Part shown: piece by piece, positions 31,963-42,320 of the stretch | Layout of the letters: every line of letters begins with the position of its first letter | Position numbering within the stretch: position 1 is the stretch's first letter | Position numbers and translations under genes: made by a program | The notes under the pieces: generated by a model | What the model was told of the DNA's origin: nothing | The model's database searches: none | The model's input: only the letters and a program-made list of their open reading frames with translations | Assembly (NCBI GenBank): GCA_043228905.1 | Contig: JBHGNT010000021.1 | Coordinates: 8,494,001 to 8,558,000 of the forward strand | Direction: 5' to 3' | Source: Azolla caroliniana | Lineage: Eukaryota > Polypodiophyta | DNA length: 64,000 nt

Positions 31963-34713
31963 CTATTCTTCGTCCAAAATATCCAGAATGCTTCGTTCGA
32001 GAGTCTCCAATGGTTCATCTGGAATTGGTTGTTGTTGCTGCTGCTCTGTTGATGTCTGCTGCGACGGGTCCGTTGGTGGCTGCTGCGACTGCTTCTCCGT
32101 TTGTTGCTCTGACACCGGCGTCTCCGTCGTAGTGGTCTCCGGTTGACTGGTTCCGGGCTGGCCCTCGGCCGGCGACGGTTCCTCATCACTAAGGTTAACC
32201 GTTGCCGCTTCCCGAACTCGGGACCGCTCGTAGCTTTCAAACTGGATTTGAGCGTCCAACCAATCATCGTCTAGCTGAGCTACGAGTTGTCGGACCTGCG
32301 CCAGCTGTTCATCCGCCAAGACTTGGAAGTCGTCGGCCAGCTCGTCCCGTATGGCGGTGAAGTCCTCGGAAGTCAACGTATAACAATCATCTCCTTCCTT
32401 CCGCCGGTTTGCCACGTCTGCCCGTAGCAATTGGAGGTCTGCCGCGTTTTGTGCCCACTTTGTCCACCATCTTACGGAGCTTTCGTCAATCAAGTGTTTT
32501 GTTTGATTCAACCATGCCCGAAGAATGGACTGAATCCGGCCCGTTCCCAATTGCGATTTGGTTTCCACCGCTTGTCGTTCCTCCTTCATTTGCTTGATGA
32601 TTTTGACGTTGTCTTCCGCCTGCTCCCTGTAATGCGTCAATTGCCTTTGATATGTGCTTTGTAATTTCTGCAATACCGTTGACGCTCTCTCCTTTTCTTC
32701 CTGCTGCTGCCTCTGGAGCTCCATCCGGACCTTCTCCACCTCGTCCAAGCGTCTTGTATTTTCTGCACGTTCGTCGGCGATCGCCGTCGCGGCCCGATCA
32801 ACTTCCTGCTGGAGCTCGACCATCCGTTCCTTATGCTCCGTTTCCAGCCGTTTGTAGTCCCGGTGCAGGTGCTCAAAATCATCTGTCTTTTGCTTGAGCC
32901 GTGCGTTGATTTGTCGACGGGCCTGGTCCTCGCGGTCCTTCTGCTGGTGGAGCTCTTCCTTTAGCCGTTCAATTTCCGTTTCCGCCGTCTTCCGCAGCTT
33001 GTCCTTTTCCTGCAGCACTTTGTCTTTTTCCTCCCTTAGCCGGTCGTACGCTTGATGGCCTTTCCGGAGGCTCTCCTCTGCCCGGCGGAGGTTCTTAGTA
33101 GTATTCTTTAATTCGGCTTCGACTGCTGTCTTCAATTCCCGTTCACGGCTCCTTAGCGCTTCTTGTGCGGCAAGTTCATCTCTCAATTCCGCAAGCTCCT
33201 GGGCTTGCGCCGCATCTCTTGCCGGAACGGTTTCCGTTGCCGGGGTCTTATTGGTATGTACAGGTCGATCCGTTTCTTTATTCTGTACACTTATCGGAGT
33301 CACCGGTGATTGGATCTGTGTTGCCATTAAGGCCATTTTGGCCATCTCTGTCGTGACCTGATCCAAGTCTTTTTCAAGGCACCGGATTCTGGACCGGGCC
33401 GTCTCTAGTTGTTCGGTTATGACGAGCAACCGTTCGCTTTGCGCTCTTTCTTCTGCCTCAATATACCCCACTGCTCCGACTATCTGTTCGCCTATCCACT
33501 GGAGCCACAGGCTACCGGTGCATTGTTGTGCTTGCACGGAGGTTTGACAGATGGGCTCACTTGTAGATGGGTGGTCCCATCTGGTTGCGCCGAGTTGCAA
33601 TTCCGTTTTTGCCCGTGGACCACCCTGCTGTCCTGGTTCCCCTTGCGCTTCTTCTTGGTTGGCCGAGGGAGGCTGCATTGACCTTTCCGGCTCTGGCGGG
33701 ATGGGACTTGGCGGTGTTGCCGGTGGTGCCGGGGCTTCTGATTCCGGTGCCATGCGCACCGGTTCTGGTTCCTCCCTTGGCGTGGGAGTCTTAGTATGGG
33801 GAGCCGGTGTTCCCTCCGTCTGAGGGTCCGAACGTTTCCCGGCTGCCTCAACGGTCCTTGCCGACGACCGTCGCTGGAGGTGCTCCGTAGGCTCCTCCTC
33901 TATTTCCTCTTCCTGAGTCCCGGCATTGAGTTTTGCCACCAAGGGGTCCGCTTCTCTATTCACCGGTCGGCGGAGTGTAACCTTTACGGGCCGTGCCGGT
34001 GGTTCCTCCTGCGCATCCGTTGGCCGCTTCCGGATGCCGCTCTCCTTTCCCTCCTGTTCTGCGTCCGCCGCCTTCCCCTTAGTGGCCTCAGAGACCAACA
34101 ACTGTTGTCGTTTGGAAGCCGTCTTTGGGGTGCCGTCCGCCACTCTTCCTCGCTTCTTGGGCTGGACGGGCTGGACGGGTGGCACAAGCAAGGTGAGCCA
34201 CTGCGTTACGGCGTGCCATATCCTCCGTCCGTCTCGGCTTTCTTTGCCGTCTTTGCCTCTGACGATCTCAATCGCCGCAGACAACCCGTCTGCGATCAAT
34301 ACCGGCCAATCCACCTTGATCCCTTCATAGGTGGCGATGATCATCCCTGCCCGGTTCTGCGGCATGACTGGGGGTCTAGGGTACACATGGCCGTATTCGT
34401 GGAGCACACGAGCAATCTCGCGGAACAACATATCTCCGCCGCCCTGTGTCCGGTAGCCCTTGCTGGCTAGGGAGTACTCACCAAAATACCTGATGAGTTG
34501 CTCCGGGGTCGGATTGTCAATCGTGAGTATGCCTCCCTCTGGGAGGCCTGTTAACGCTCGAATCGCCTCCGCCGTTATGACCTCTGTGTCGATTTCTTTG
34601 ATCACCTTGTCGGCTTCTTTGTGTGGTGGTACTTCCGTCATCATCAAGAAGCCCTCGAGCCCATGTTGCTTTAGCCATGTCTTGGCGGCTTCCGACAGCG
34701 TTTGCGGGTCCAT
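31963..34713 (-). CDS. 916-codon coiled-coil protein in the env position
   Basis: Intact ATG-to-stop frame (MDPQTLSEAAKTWLKQHG). An N-terminal globular domain (about residues 1-190; FGEYSLASKGYRTQGGGDML, MIIATYEG, VDWPVL) is conserved in the element at 44-46.6 kb. A Pro/Glu/Arg-rich low-complexity linker follows (about 195-400), then a long Glu/Lys/Arg/Gln-rich coiled coil (about 430-760). The tail is Gln/Ser/Thr-rich with Q runs. There is no signal peptide, transmembrane segment or enzyme motif, so it is not an envelope glycoprotein. It lies after the position of pol. The N-terminal domain recalls plant transposon-associated proteins of unknown role. A structural, RNA-binding or targeting role is inference. 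Confidence 0.85.
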   Translation of the reverse strand: MDPQTLSEAAKTWLKQHGLEGFLMMTEVPPHKEADKVIKEIDTEVITAEAIRALTGLPEGGILTIDNPTPEQLIRYFGEYSLASKGYRTQGGGDMLFREIARVLHEYGHVYPRPPVMPQNRAGMIIATYEGIKVDWPVLIADGLSAAIEIVRGKDGKESRDGRRIWHAVTQWLTLLVPPVQPVQPKKRGRVADGTPKTASKRQQLLVSEATKGKAADAEQEGKESGIRKRPTDAQEEPPARPVKVTLRRPVNREADPLVAKLNAGTQEEEIEEEPTEHLQRRSSARTVEAAGKRSDPQTEGTPAPHTKTPTPREEPEPVRMAPESEAPAPPATPPSPIPPEPERSMQPPSANQEEAQGEPGQQGGPRAKTELQLGATRWDHPSTSEPICQTSVQAQQCTGSLWLQWIGEQIVGAVGYIEAEERAQSERLLVITEQLETARSRIRCLEKDLDQVTTEMAKMALMATQIQSPVTPISVQNKETDRPVHTNKTPATETVPARDAAQAQELAELRDELAAQEALRSRERELKTAVEAELKNTTKNLRRAEESLRKGHQAYDRLREEKDKVLQEKDKLRKTAETEIERLKEELHQQKDREDQARRQINARLKQKTDDFEHLHRDYKRLETEHKERMVELQQEVDRAATAIADERAENTRRLDEVEKVRMELQRQQQEEKERASTVLQKLQSTYQRQLTHYREQAEDNVKIIKQMKEERQAVETKSQLGTGRIQSILRAWLNQTKHLIDESSVRWWTKWAQNAADLQLLRADVANRRKEGDDCYTLTSEDFTAIRDELADDFQVLADEQLAQVRQLVAQLDDDWLDAQIQFESYERSRVREAATVNLSDEEPSPAEGQPGTSQPETTTTETPVSEQQTEKQSQQPPTDPSQQTSTEQQQQQPIPDEPLETLERSILDILDEE

Positions 34714-35193
34714 GTCCGTGTCGAGGTCGGATTGCGGTGGCGAGGTTGGATGGTGATGAGAGTGAGATTGAGAGAGAGAGAGTTCAGAAGGCGGGGGTTC
34801 TCTGTGCGTAGGTTCTCATCTGATGTTCTTGCAGCGCCTTGCTGCTTCTGTGCTCCTGGGTTAGCGAAAGTAAAGGGTCTCCACGCGCAGTGCTTTTTCT
34901 CTGTGCATTCTGGCGCCTTTTTCGAGTGTGTGCACGTTGTGTACTAAAATAGCATTATGTCCTGTGGTGGCGCTTTAAATGCCCACTACGTACCTTTTCG
35001 CTCCTCGCTCTTTCATCCATTCATTCCTCGCTTTTGCATGATTACTTCGTTTTTTTTTTCATGATTACTAGTGTGACGTTACTTGTCCGTTGGTCCTCTC
35101 AGACCCTTACTGGCCTCATTCTCCCCAGTTACCGGCTTGCCGTCTCTGCTGTCTTGGTGGTTGCCGTTTCCCTCATCGGTGTCGGTCCTTTGC
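34714..35193. other. spacer where pol is missing
   Basis: 480 bp between the protease frame and the coiled-coil ORF. It has short GA and T runs but no frame resembling RT, RNase H or integrase. In the related element the end of pol lies in this relative position, so this is probably the deletion site plus the leader of the third ORF. Confidence 0.7.
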
Positions 35194-36222
35194 TCAAATG
35201 GGTTCCAACGCTTCCTGCGCTTGCCGTAACCCCCGGATTGCGTCTTTATCCGGTTCTGCTTCAGCCTCTTCTGGTTGCGGTAAGTATGGTGCTACTGCTT
35301 CGGCAATGTCAATTTCGAAGAGGGGTATGATCTTCGGGTTTTCCTGCAAGTACTGAGCTTCTTCTTTGTCAGTTAACCCTTCTAGCATGTTGACGCGCTC
35401 TGCATACAACGGTGTACATTCCTTGCCAGTGCTCGTCCTTGTCTGTGTTGGTACCCTTACCTTGGCTTTTCCTCGCCGGAAGGTAATTATATTTTTCCTC
35501 CAATTCTGTTTGATATGTGCCGTTTTCAACCACGGCCGCCCCAGCAATAGCGGGTATGCACCTTGTGCCTATAATTGTAGCACTACTGCCGAGATGTGAA
35601 ATGTATGACCGCCCACGGTGACTTCTAATTTCCGTATTAATCCTGTCGGCCGCACTGAGCTTGTATCGGTCATCCGCAACCAGAACGGACACGGCTCCCA
35701 CTCGTGGATTCCTAGGGCATCACATGTTCGGAGGCTTATTACATTCACCCCAAAGCCTCCGTTTATAACTGTGCCGGGGAGTTCTTTCCCTTTTACAATG
35801 GCAGTGATTACCGGACTGTTGGTGTCCACCACCGTTGGTCCCTCCTCCGGATTCAAGAAGAGTACCGGTGCTGGTGATGATTCTCCTGCCGTCATGGCCG
35901 TCTTCAGTCCTTCCGTGAATCTTGGCACGAGTTTCAGCAGTCTTCCTAGTGGCAACGTAGTCTGGCATTCTTGCAACGCCTGCCATGTCTCGTTCTCGGA
36001 GTGACTGCCGCTGGCAAGCCCTACGGTGTTCTCCTTTTGCCATTGTAAGTCTGTGACATTCTGCTCGTTTGCTTTCTTCACCCATTCCGTCGCTTGTTTC
36101 CGGATGGTCTCCTGCGTCTCCCATTCCTTGGCCATGCCCTTCGACCTTGTGGTCACCTGCTGCAGATCTGCCACCTCAGGGACTACCATATTTACCGCCG
36201 GTCGTTTTTCATAGCTCTTCAC
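35194..36222 (-). pseudogene. protease region of the coiled-coil element
   Basis: The frame runs KSYEKRPAVNMVV through a linker to a retropepsin-like fold: VINGGFGVNVISLRTCDALG, then after one TAG the block AYPLLLGRPWLKTAHI. The active-site Asp is Asn (N-G-G instead of D-x-G), so the protease would be inactive unless this copy mutated recently. Downstream, the frame continues through a tail to about 35194. Confidence 0.7.
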
Positions 36223-37997
36223 CAGGCATTGATTACTATAATGGCCTTCTTGTCAGCAGTAGTAGCAGTAGGCTTTCCGGGTATTGCTGGATTCGGCATT
36301 GTCTGTTGTACCCGAGGCAGGTCCTGTGGTACACGCGGGGTTTTGGGCCGGTTGGCTGCTTGAAGCTCCTTGTTCCGGATCTTGTGGGTAGCCGCCTTTT
36401 TTGAAATGCCGTTTTTTTTATAGCTCTTCTTATTGCGGTACTCTTGACGGGGTTGCCCGTTATATTTGCCCTATTCCTCCCATTGCTAACGATACCCGGG
36501 GGAGTGCTCTCGGTCGTAATGTTCGTATCGTCTATTGTAATCCCGGTACTGATCATGCCGGTCATAGTTATCCCGCCGATCACCGTACCGGACATCATTC
36601 TCCCGTCGATCGCCATACCGGACATCCTGTGCCGGTCGGTCGCGGTCCATTCGCCACCAGCGTTCCTCTTCTTCATCCTGGCTGCTGCGTGGGTCAATTT
36701 GTCGGACGGGCGGTGCTTGATGGTTCAATAGATTATACTTGCACCTATCCGTCGTATGGCCCTTGGATTGATAGATTACACATTGCGTCCTCATAGTGCA
36801 TTCTAGAGCCGAGTGTCCGGAATTTAAGCAGGTTGTGCACTGTATTGCTTGCCGAAACTGGAGGTCTTCATCGGACGGTAACGCCCGTTGGAGTGCTCCC
36901 AGTGTGAGCTAGGAGCTTGTCTTTTCTATCTCTCTCACCAGGTCAATGACCTGGTCGATGGTACTTGTGTGGAAGTCAATTACCGTGCAAACCGTGCGTA
37001 GGGGTTCCCGGAGCGCGTTTAGGAATATAGTCCGTAATTCCTCCTCCGGGGGTGCGCAGGCAAGCTGACTATGCATCCGTTGAAACCGGATGACAAACTG
37101 GGGAATGCTCTCCCCTGCTTCCTGCCGGATGGTATAAAATAAGCCTACCATTACGGTCTGGTCCACCTCCTTTTGGAAAAAATGCAAGAATTTAGGTCTT
37201 AAATCTGCAAAGGTGTTGATGGTAGACGGGTCCTGCGTCCGGCGCCATCTTGCTGCCGGTCCCTCCAATGTGACACCAAATTTCGCTATCTTAGAGCGTT
37301 CCTCTTCATCCGGGGTCAATCGCTGGGACACATGGTTGGCTTCCCATGTCTGTTCAAAGGCGTGCACATGAGCTTCCGCGTCTGGATCATCTCTATACAT
37401 GGAGTACTGGAACGGCATGTCATCGTCCGGTATCGGTGCGCGGGCTGGTAGTGTTGGTGCTCGTTCCAGGATTTTCTCCAGCGTCGGTGGTCTTTCCCGA
37501 TTTGTTTCCGGCGTTAGTGGTTTTTCCTCTTCTTTTGGTGACGGAGGCCTCTCCTCTTCGACTTCCGGTGTCAGAGGTCGCTCTTCCTCTGCTGGTTCCG
37601 GGGGTTCCAACGTTAGCACTTCCGGTTCCGGTGTCGGTAAGGTATCCGATCCTTCGTTCTCCGGTCCGCCCGGGGTTTCGTTGCTGTGACGGTAGTTCGT
37701 GTGCACGCTGTATTCCCCTTCGGAGTCCGATTCATACACTGGAAAGGCTTCTGCTTCGCCTTCTCCGTTTGCCAACACCTGGAGAAGGGATTCGGTTTCC
37801 CGGAGGCTGCTGCTGTCGTCCGGGTGCGATGTTTGTTGTAACCAGAGGGAGTCCTCCGCTACTCTCCGGATTACGTTGGAAAACGAGCGATCCGCTCTAA
37901 TTTCCTGGGCCGCTTGCTGGAAAGCCTCACGTCTCCTTTGCCTTTCGGCAAGGCGTCGAGTTCGATCTGTAACCAGGTCGTGCATTGATCTAGTCAT
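36223..37997 (-). pseudogene. gag: Gag of the coiled-coil element, three zinc knuckles
   Basis: The first sensible ATG (MTRSMHDLVTDRTRRL) is at 37997. An acidic Pro/Glu-rich N-terminus precedes a capsid core (AHVHAFEQTWEANHVSQRL, KFGVTLEGPAARWRR, FIPQ-like SIPQFVIRFQRMHSQL). A TAG at 36909 interrupts. In the same frame follow knuckle 1 (CTTCLNSGHSALEC), knuckle 2 (CVIYQSKGHTTDRC, second Cys changed to Tyr), an Arg/Asp/Tyr-rich stretch, and then, after further damage, knuckle 3 (CYYC-QEGHYSNQC with a stop inside). Confidence 0.75.
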
Positions 37998-38030
37998 CCA
38001 TTCGTGCCGTCGTTCGTTGCAAAAACAGGA

Positions 38031-38043
38031 ATCGTGGTCGCCA
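38031..38043 (-). other. primer binding site, probably tRNA-Arg type
   Basis: The minus strand reads TGGCGACCACGAT seven bases after the 5' LTR. From memory this complements the 3' end of a plant tRNA-Arg that starts GACCACG. Thirteen bases match, after which homology stops. Confidence 0.55.
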
Positions 38044-38050
38044 AAAACTG

Positions 38051-38482
38051 TGTTAACTCTTAGGGCCGAACAATGGCCTAACACAGGGTGTCTACGGAAG
38101 ACACTTTACCAAAGGGTGTTACGGCAACAAGATTAGACTCAACGATTAATCCGACTTAATTAGGTTACTTAGCATGATCGTCTTTAATAATCACACGCGT
38201 AAGATATAACAATGAATGCAGAACGGCAATTAACACAGAGAGATAACAACACTAAGCTTTATTAATTAACCGCTATTCATTACATTGTATCCGGGCCTTT
38301 AAATAGGTTTCCGGTCTGTATTATAGAACAGTGCCATCCGCACCTGTTCGGGATCGGTTCGGATCCGGAACAGCATACCGATTCCGATCCGTCCGTCCAC
38401 ACTCGTAGCTTACTTACAACCATTTCTACTAATTAAATAACCCCCCGTTTCACACTCTGGACTCCTTTGCCGGCCGGTAACA
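38051..38482 (-). repeat. 5' LTR of the coiled-coil element
   Basis: Same length and termini as the 3' LTR. Followed on the right by the target copy CTTTT and then by chromovirus RNase H sequence. Confidence 0.92.
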
Positions 38483-38487
38483 CTTTT

Positions 38488-39962
38488 GATTATCGAACAC
38501 TGGATCACCAGGATGAGGTGCAAGATAGGAACGCCGTGATAGTGCATTTGTCTTTCCTTGTTGCTTCCCTGGTCGATATGCGATTTTGAAATCAAAACGT
38601 GTGAGGAATTGAGCCCACCTAGCTTGCCGTCAATTTAGCACACGAGCGTTATGGAAATAAGAAAGATTCTTGTGATCACTGAAGACGATGACCTGATGTG
38701 GAGAGCCCTCCAAAAAATGCCACCATTGTACAAATGAATCCACGATGGCTAATAACTCCTTGTCATGTATTTCGTAGTTGATTTCCGCAACATCGAATTT
38801 ATGCAAATGGAAAGCCACAGGATGTAACTCTTCTTTATGTCCTTGTTGAGAAAGGATGCTACCGAGGGCGAAATCTAATGCGTCGGCCTACATGATGAAT
38901 GGTTCGCTTGTATCCACATGAGCTTGAATAGGTGCTGATGTAAAGGCTTTCTTAAGATGCCGAAAAGCCATGTCTGCTTCATTGGACCAAAGAAATGCTT
39001 GTCCCTTCCTTGTAAGTTGTGTGAGAGGTAAAATAATCTTCGAGTAATCCTGTATAAACTTGCGGTAGAAATTAGCGAAACCTAGAAAACATTGTACATC
39101 TCGTACTGACCGTGGAATTTGCCACTCTAGCACAGTTTGGACTTTAGCTGGATCCATGGAGATGCCCTTTGAGGAGATAACGTAGCCTAGAAACTCCACT
39201 TGCTTGCAGTCAAAACTACATTTTTCTAGCTTGGCATAAAGACCATTCTCATGGAGTCGATTTAGTACTAATAGTACATGAGAATCGTGTTGTTCCTGGG
39301 TGTTCAAATAAATCAATAGATCATCCAGATAGATGATCAAACAGATATCCAAGAGGTCTCTGAATATATCATTTGGCATGTGTTGGAAGACTACGGGTGC
39401 ATTGGTTAGACCGAACGGCATAACAGTATATTCGAAATGCCCATACCATGTGCGGAAGGCGGTCTTCCATTCATCTCCCGTCGGATCCGAACGAGGTTAT
39501 ACGCTCCTCATAGATTGATTTTTGTAAAAAACTTGGCACCATTAACTCGCTCTAAAAGACTTGATATAAGAGGAAGTGCATACCTATTCCAGATGGTGAC
39601 CTTAGTTAAGCCGCGGTAATCAACGACGAGACAAACTGAGCCATCTTTCTTCTTGACAAAGAAGATGGGTGCTCTGATTGGAGATTTCGAATGACGAATA
39701 AACCTGCTTGCCAAGTTCTCCTCTATGTAGGCTCGAAGGACTTCTAACTCGGTGGGTGACAAGTTGTAGATTGGTCCCCATGGTGGCTCTGCTCCTGGTT
39801 GTAAATCGATGGGACAATCGTAGGGACGATTATGAGGAAGAGTACCGTCTTTTACCTTGTCAAATACGTCGGCGTAAGGATGATATTTCGCCGGAAGTTG
39901 CACTAAGGATTCCTCCTTAATATTGCTGGAAGGATGTACTGATATGGCAAATAGGAACATTG
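38488..39962 (-). pseudogene. pol: chromovirus RT and RNase H
   Basis: Reading down: the pre-RT block LPAKYHPYADVFDKV, then RT fingers (APIFFVKKKDGS, VVDYRGLTKVTI, FTKINL), a damaged stretch near 39430-39520, then [15 protein letters not shown] and the catalytic IIYLDDLLIY, the thumb (FLGFANFYRKFI), and RNase H ([37 protein letters not shown]). It ends at DNQK, the insertion point of the nested element, and continues at 31476. Several stops and shifts are present. Confidence 0.88.
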
Positions 39963-40486
39963 CCTCCTTGTGTCCTTCTTCACGTAGTTGACGTAGTGAA
40001 ATGGTCGAAACTCGGTGAGTAGATTCTTGGGGTTGTCGATATCAAACTTCTCTTGTTCGCTAATCTTTGTTTGGATTATGTAGTTCAAACCAAGGTAATC
40101 CCAGGACAATGAGATGCTTTGGACTACTAATAATATTAAATGATACTACACACACAAAACTACCTAGGACAACTTGAATGGGTTCTGACTCTTCTACAAT
40201 ATTCCCGGAAGCAATGGGACGACTATCAATGACTACTACAGATGTGGGGCAAGGAAGTTTTCTTAAGGATATCTGAGAAGCTTGGGCCAAAATTTCGATC
40301 CATGAAACAAGAATTGGCTCCGGAATCTAAATGTGCTAGGACTTGTACTAAGGGAGTACTTTTAGTAGTAACCATGACTTGGGCTAGGAACATATTTCTA
40401 ACTTGCTTGGAGGGAATGGAACCACTAATGGGTTGTACAGATCTAGGGCCGTCCAACCAAACGGCTCCTATTTTGGCTGGACTCAA
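39963..40486 (-). pseudogene. chromovirus protease
   Basis: VLAHLDSGANSCFMDRNF is the retropepsin active site with a normal DSG. A frameshift near 40230 separates it from the second half (HLIVLGLPWFELHNP, the LGxPWL flap-side block). It cleaves the Gag-Pol precursor in intact relatives. Confidence 0.8.
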
Positions 40487-41640
40487 TCGTTTAACTCTTC
40501 ATCTAATTGACTAAGGATTTCAAATTTGTTTGAGATACTTGGGCTATTAGTACTATTAATACTATCGAACACTCTATTAGTACTATTGATACTATTAGAC
40601 ACTCCTAAGGGAAGAATTGACTCTGTTTTAGTACAGGCTACGATTTTATTTACTTGTCTTCTTGGCCTATGGGGACAATTGATTGCGATATGCCCTGGTC
40701 CACCGCAATAAAGACATAATTGATTTGCATGACGTTGTTGCTTTTCTTATTCCGATAACGGGCCACGTCGACGCATGGTCTCAATCTCCATCGGTGTCGG
40801 AGTATTTGCTTGAGGTACGTCACGTGTGAACGCTTTAGCCGTGATTGAGGCGTATGTGGGCTCTGGCCTAGAGCGTGGTATTTGTAATTGACATTTGGAA
40901 CGCCGTTCGAAAAGGTGGTTGTCACATCGGACTGCTCGATTGATTGCCTCCGTAAGAGATTTTGGTTCTTCGGGGAAGGTTAAAAGTAAATCTTTTACAT
41001 CGTTTCATAGGCCGTAGCAAAACTGCTCCATTAGTACCTGATCATCCTAGGGGATATTGGAGGCGAGTAGACGGAAATCCGCCGCGTAGGCAGAGGCTGG
41101 ATGATTGCCTTGACGCAATTGTTGGATCTTGTTGATCGCTGTCCTAATGCTGTTAGTGACTCCAAAGCAGGCTTTAAACTCACTAATAAAATCTTCAAAG
41201 TTATTAAGCAAGGGCGATTATTTTTCTAGAAGCGGAGCGAAGCATGCTAAGGCTGAGCCGCTAAGCAACGTGCCTATTAGGCCGACTCAGGATGCATCAG
41301 TGGGGTATCGGGAAGGATGCATTTGGATGACTAATCGTATCTGATTAAGGAGTCCCCTGAATTGCGATCGCGTTCCATCAAATTTCACAGGAAGTCCAAT
41401 CTTCGGCTCTTTATGAAATCCTTGGGGACTTGATCCTTGTTGTTGCAATGCTGCTTCGAGTCGTTGTACCTGTAACGCTAACTCCCCATGTTGTTGCTGC
41501 GTTTGTTGTTTTTCTAGAGCGATTTGTTGTAGATCCCCTATCAGCCATTGGTTTTCTTGTTCCAAGGCAACAAATTTTTCTTTTAGGCATTGTAGCTCGG
41601 AGAAAACGGATTGATATTCTTGGGTGCTAATAGTAGCCAT
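40487..41640 (-). pseudogene. gag: chromovirus Gag, sushi-like
   Basis: Starts MATISTQEYQSVFSELQCL at 41640 with a short Gln-rich coiled coil. The capsid region follows (LIGTLLSGSALACFAPLLEK, then a stop, SPLLNNFEDFISEFKACFG), and a basic segment (AINRAVRCDNHLFERRS). A CCHC zinc knuckle (CLYCGGPGHIAIDC) lies at about 40690-40735. The layout and wording match sushi/Tf1-group Gag, better known to me from fungi and vertebrates. At least four nonsense or frameshift lesions occur. Confidence 0.82.
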
Positions 41641-41693
41641 AGTAGGGAAAAGGGTAGGAAGATGAGGGAGAATGACAAGTAGGCTTGAGGAGA

Positions 41694-41705
41694 AAATTGG
41701 TTCAA
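41694..41705 (-). promoter_or_regulatory. putative self-primer binding site
   Basis: Two bases inside the 5' LTR, the minus strand reads TTGAACCAATTT. The LTR contains its exact complement AAATTGGTTCAA (sense start at plus 41913), beginning 33 bases after the TATAAAAG signal, which is where transcription should start. The RNA 5' end could therefore fold back onto this site, as in Tf1/sushi self-priming. No tRNA-type TGG site is present. Confidence 0.7.
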
Positions 41706-41707
41706 AC

Positions 41708-42130
41708 TGTCAGGAATAGTACTAAAGAAGAGATGTACTATTAGTACTAAGAGGACGGGACTGCGTAAGATTCTCAAGAGAGAGAGAGAGAGAGAAGAGG
41801 AGAGAGAGATAGCGAGGATGAGAGAGAGAGAGAGATGATGATAACAACTAATATATTATGTGAAGGATAAGTACAAATGGCTAAGAGGCTTAAGATTGGT
41901 GTTGAACCAATTTGGTTCAACATAATGCCTAGTGCCTTCTTTTATAGTGTTCTCAGGAGTAATCCTAAAGCTTCTAGAATGTTCCAGAGAAATCTGGAAT
42001 ATACATTAATTTCCTATAATAAAACTTAAATGAAAATAATATGCTACGTATTACAATAGATGGTATAATGGTCAAGAGATCGAGTCATATAACATAAGGT
42101 CATGGGTTCGAGTCTTGCCATATCATGACA
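41708..42130 (-). repeat. 5' LTR of the chromovirus (423 bp)
   Basis: TGTCAGG ... CATGACA on the plus strand. Minus-strand TATAAAAG at 41939-41946. Predicted R start at 41913 inside the 19-base palindrome TTGAACCAATTTGGTTCAA (sense TTGAACCAAATTGGTTCAA). GA tracts lie at 41776-41812 and 41820-41835, and an antisense tRNA-like segment at about 42055-42125. Confidence 0.92.
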
Positions 42131-42320
42131 CTATGTTCCATGTACAATTGTTTTGATTTTGTGTTGGATGAGATTTTGTCCTCTATCCAAGAAGAGGCTT
42201 GTACATGCAAACAAGATTGAGTTGGCTATGATTATTTGCTGGTTGTTGATGGTATTTTGATGAGTTTTCTTCTCTGATTAATTGGGAGTCTTGTATACGC
42301 ATATTCTTTCAACATGAAGA

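Larger units (their letters stand above)
31477..38482 (-). mobile_element. non-autonomous LTR element with gag, protease and a coiled-coil ORF
   Basis: Both LTRs are 432 bp (31477-31908 and 38051-38482), begin TGTTA, end TAACA, and differ at roughly ten positions. The target CTTTT is duplicated at 31472-31476 and 38483-38487. Minus-strand order is tRNA-Arg-like primer site, gag, three zinc knuckles, protease, a 480-bp gap, a 916-codon coiled-coil ORF, 3' LTR. No reverse transcriptase, RNase H or integrase sequence is present. The decayed relative at 43.5-48.0 kb has the end of pol in the position of the gap. The element therefore looks like a pol-deletion derivative that moves with enzymes from elsewhere while keeping its extra ORF open. 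Confidence 0.9.
29484..42130 (-). mobile_element. sushi/Tf1-like chromovirus, split by a nested element
   Basis: LTRs at 29484-29931 and 41708-42130 begin TGTCA and end TGACA. The target CTATG is duplicated at 29479-29483 and 42131-42135. The minus strand gives gag with a zinc knuckle, a DSG protease, YLDD RT, RNase H, DD35E integrase and a C-terminal chromodomain. The 5' leader lacks a tRNA-type TGG primer site. Instead it carries TTGAACCAATTT, the complement of the predicted RNA start. Pol is interrupted at 31477-38482 by another LTR element. Removing it and one CTTTT restores DNQKQVILGPT in frame. Many stops show this copy is dead. Confidence 0.92.

Noticed and set aside
31963-34713. Third ORF considered as a retroviral envelope gene
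   Set aside because: There is no signal peptide, no transmembrane segment and no glycoprotein-like Cys pattern; it is cytosolic-looking coiled coil.
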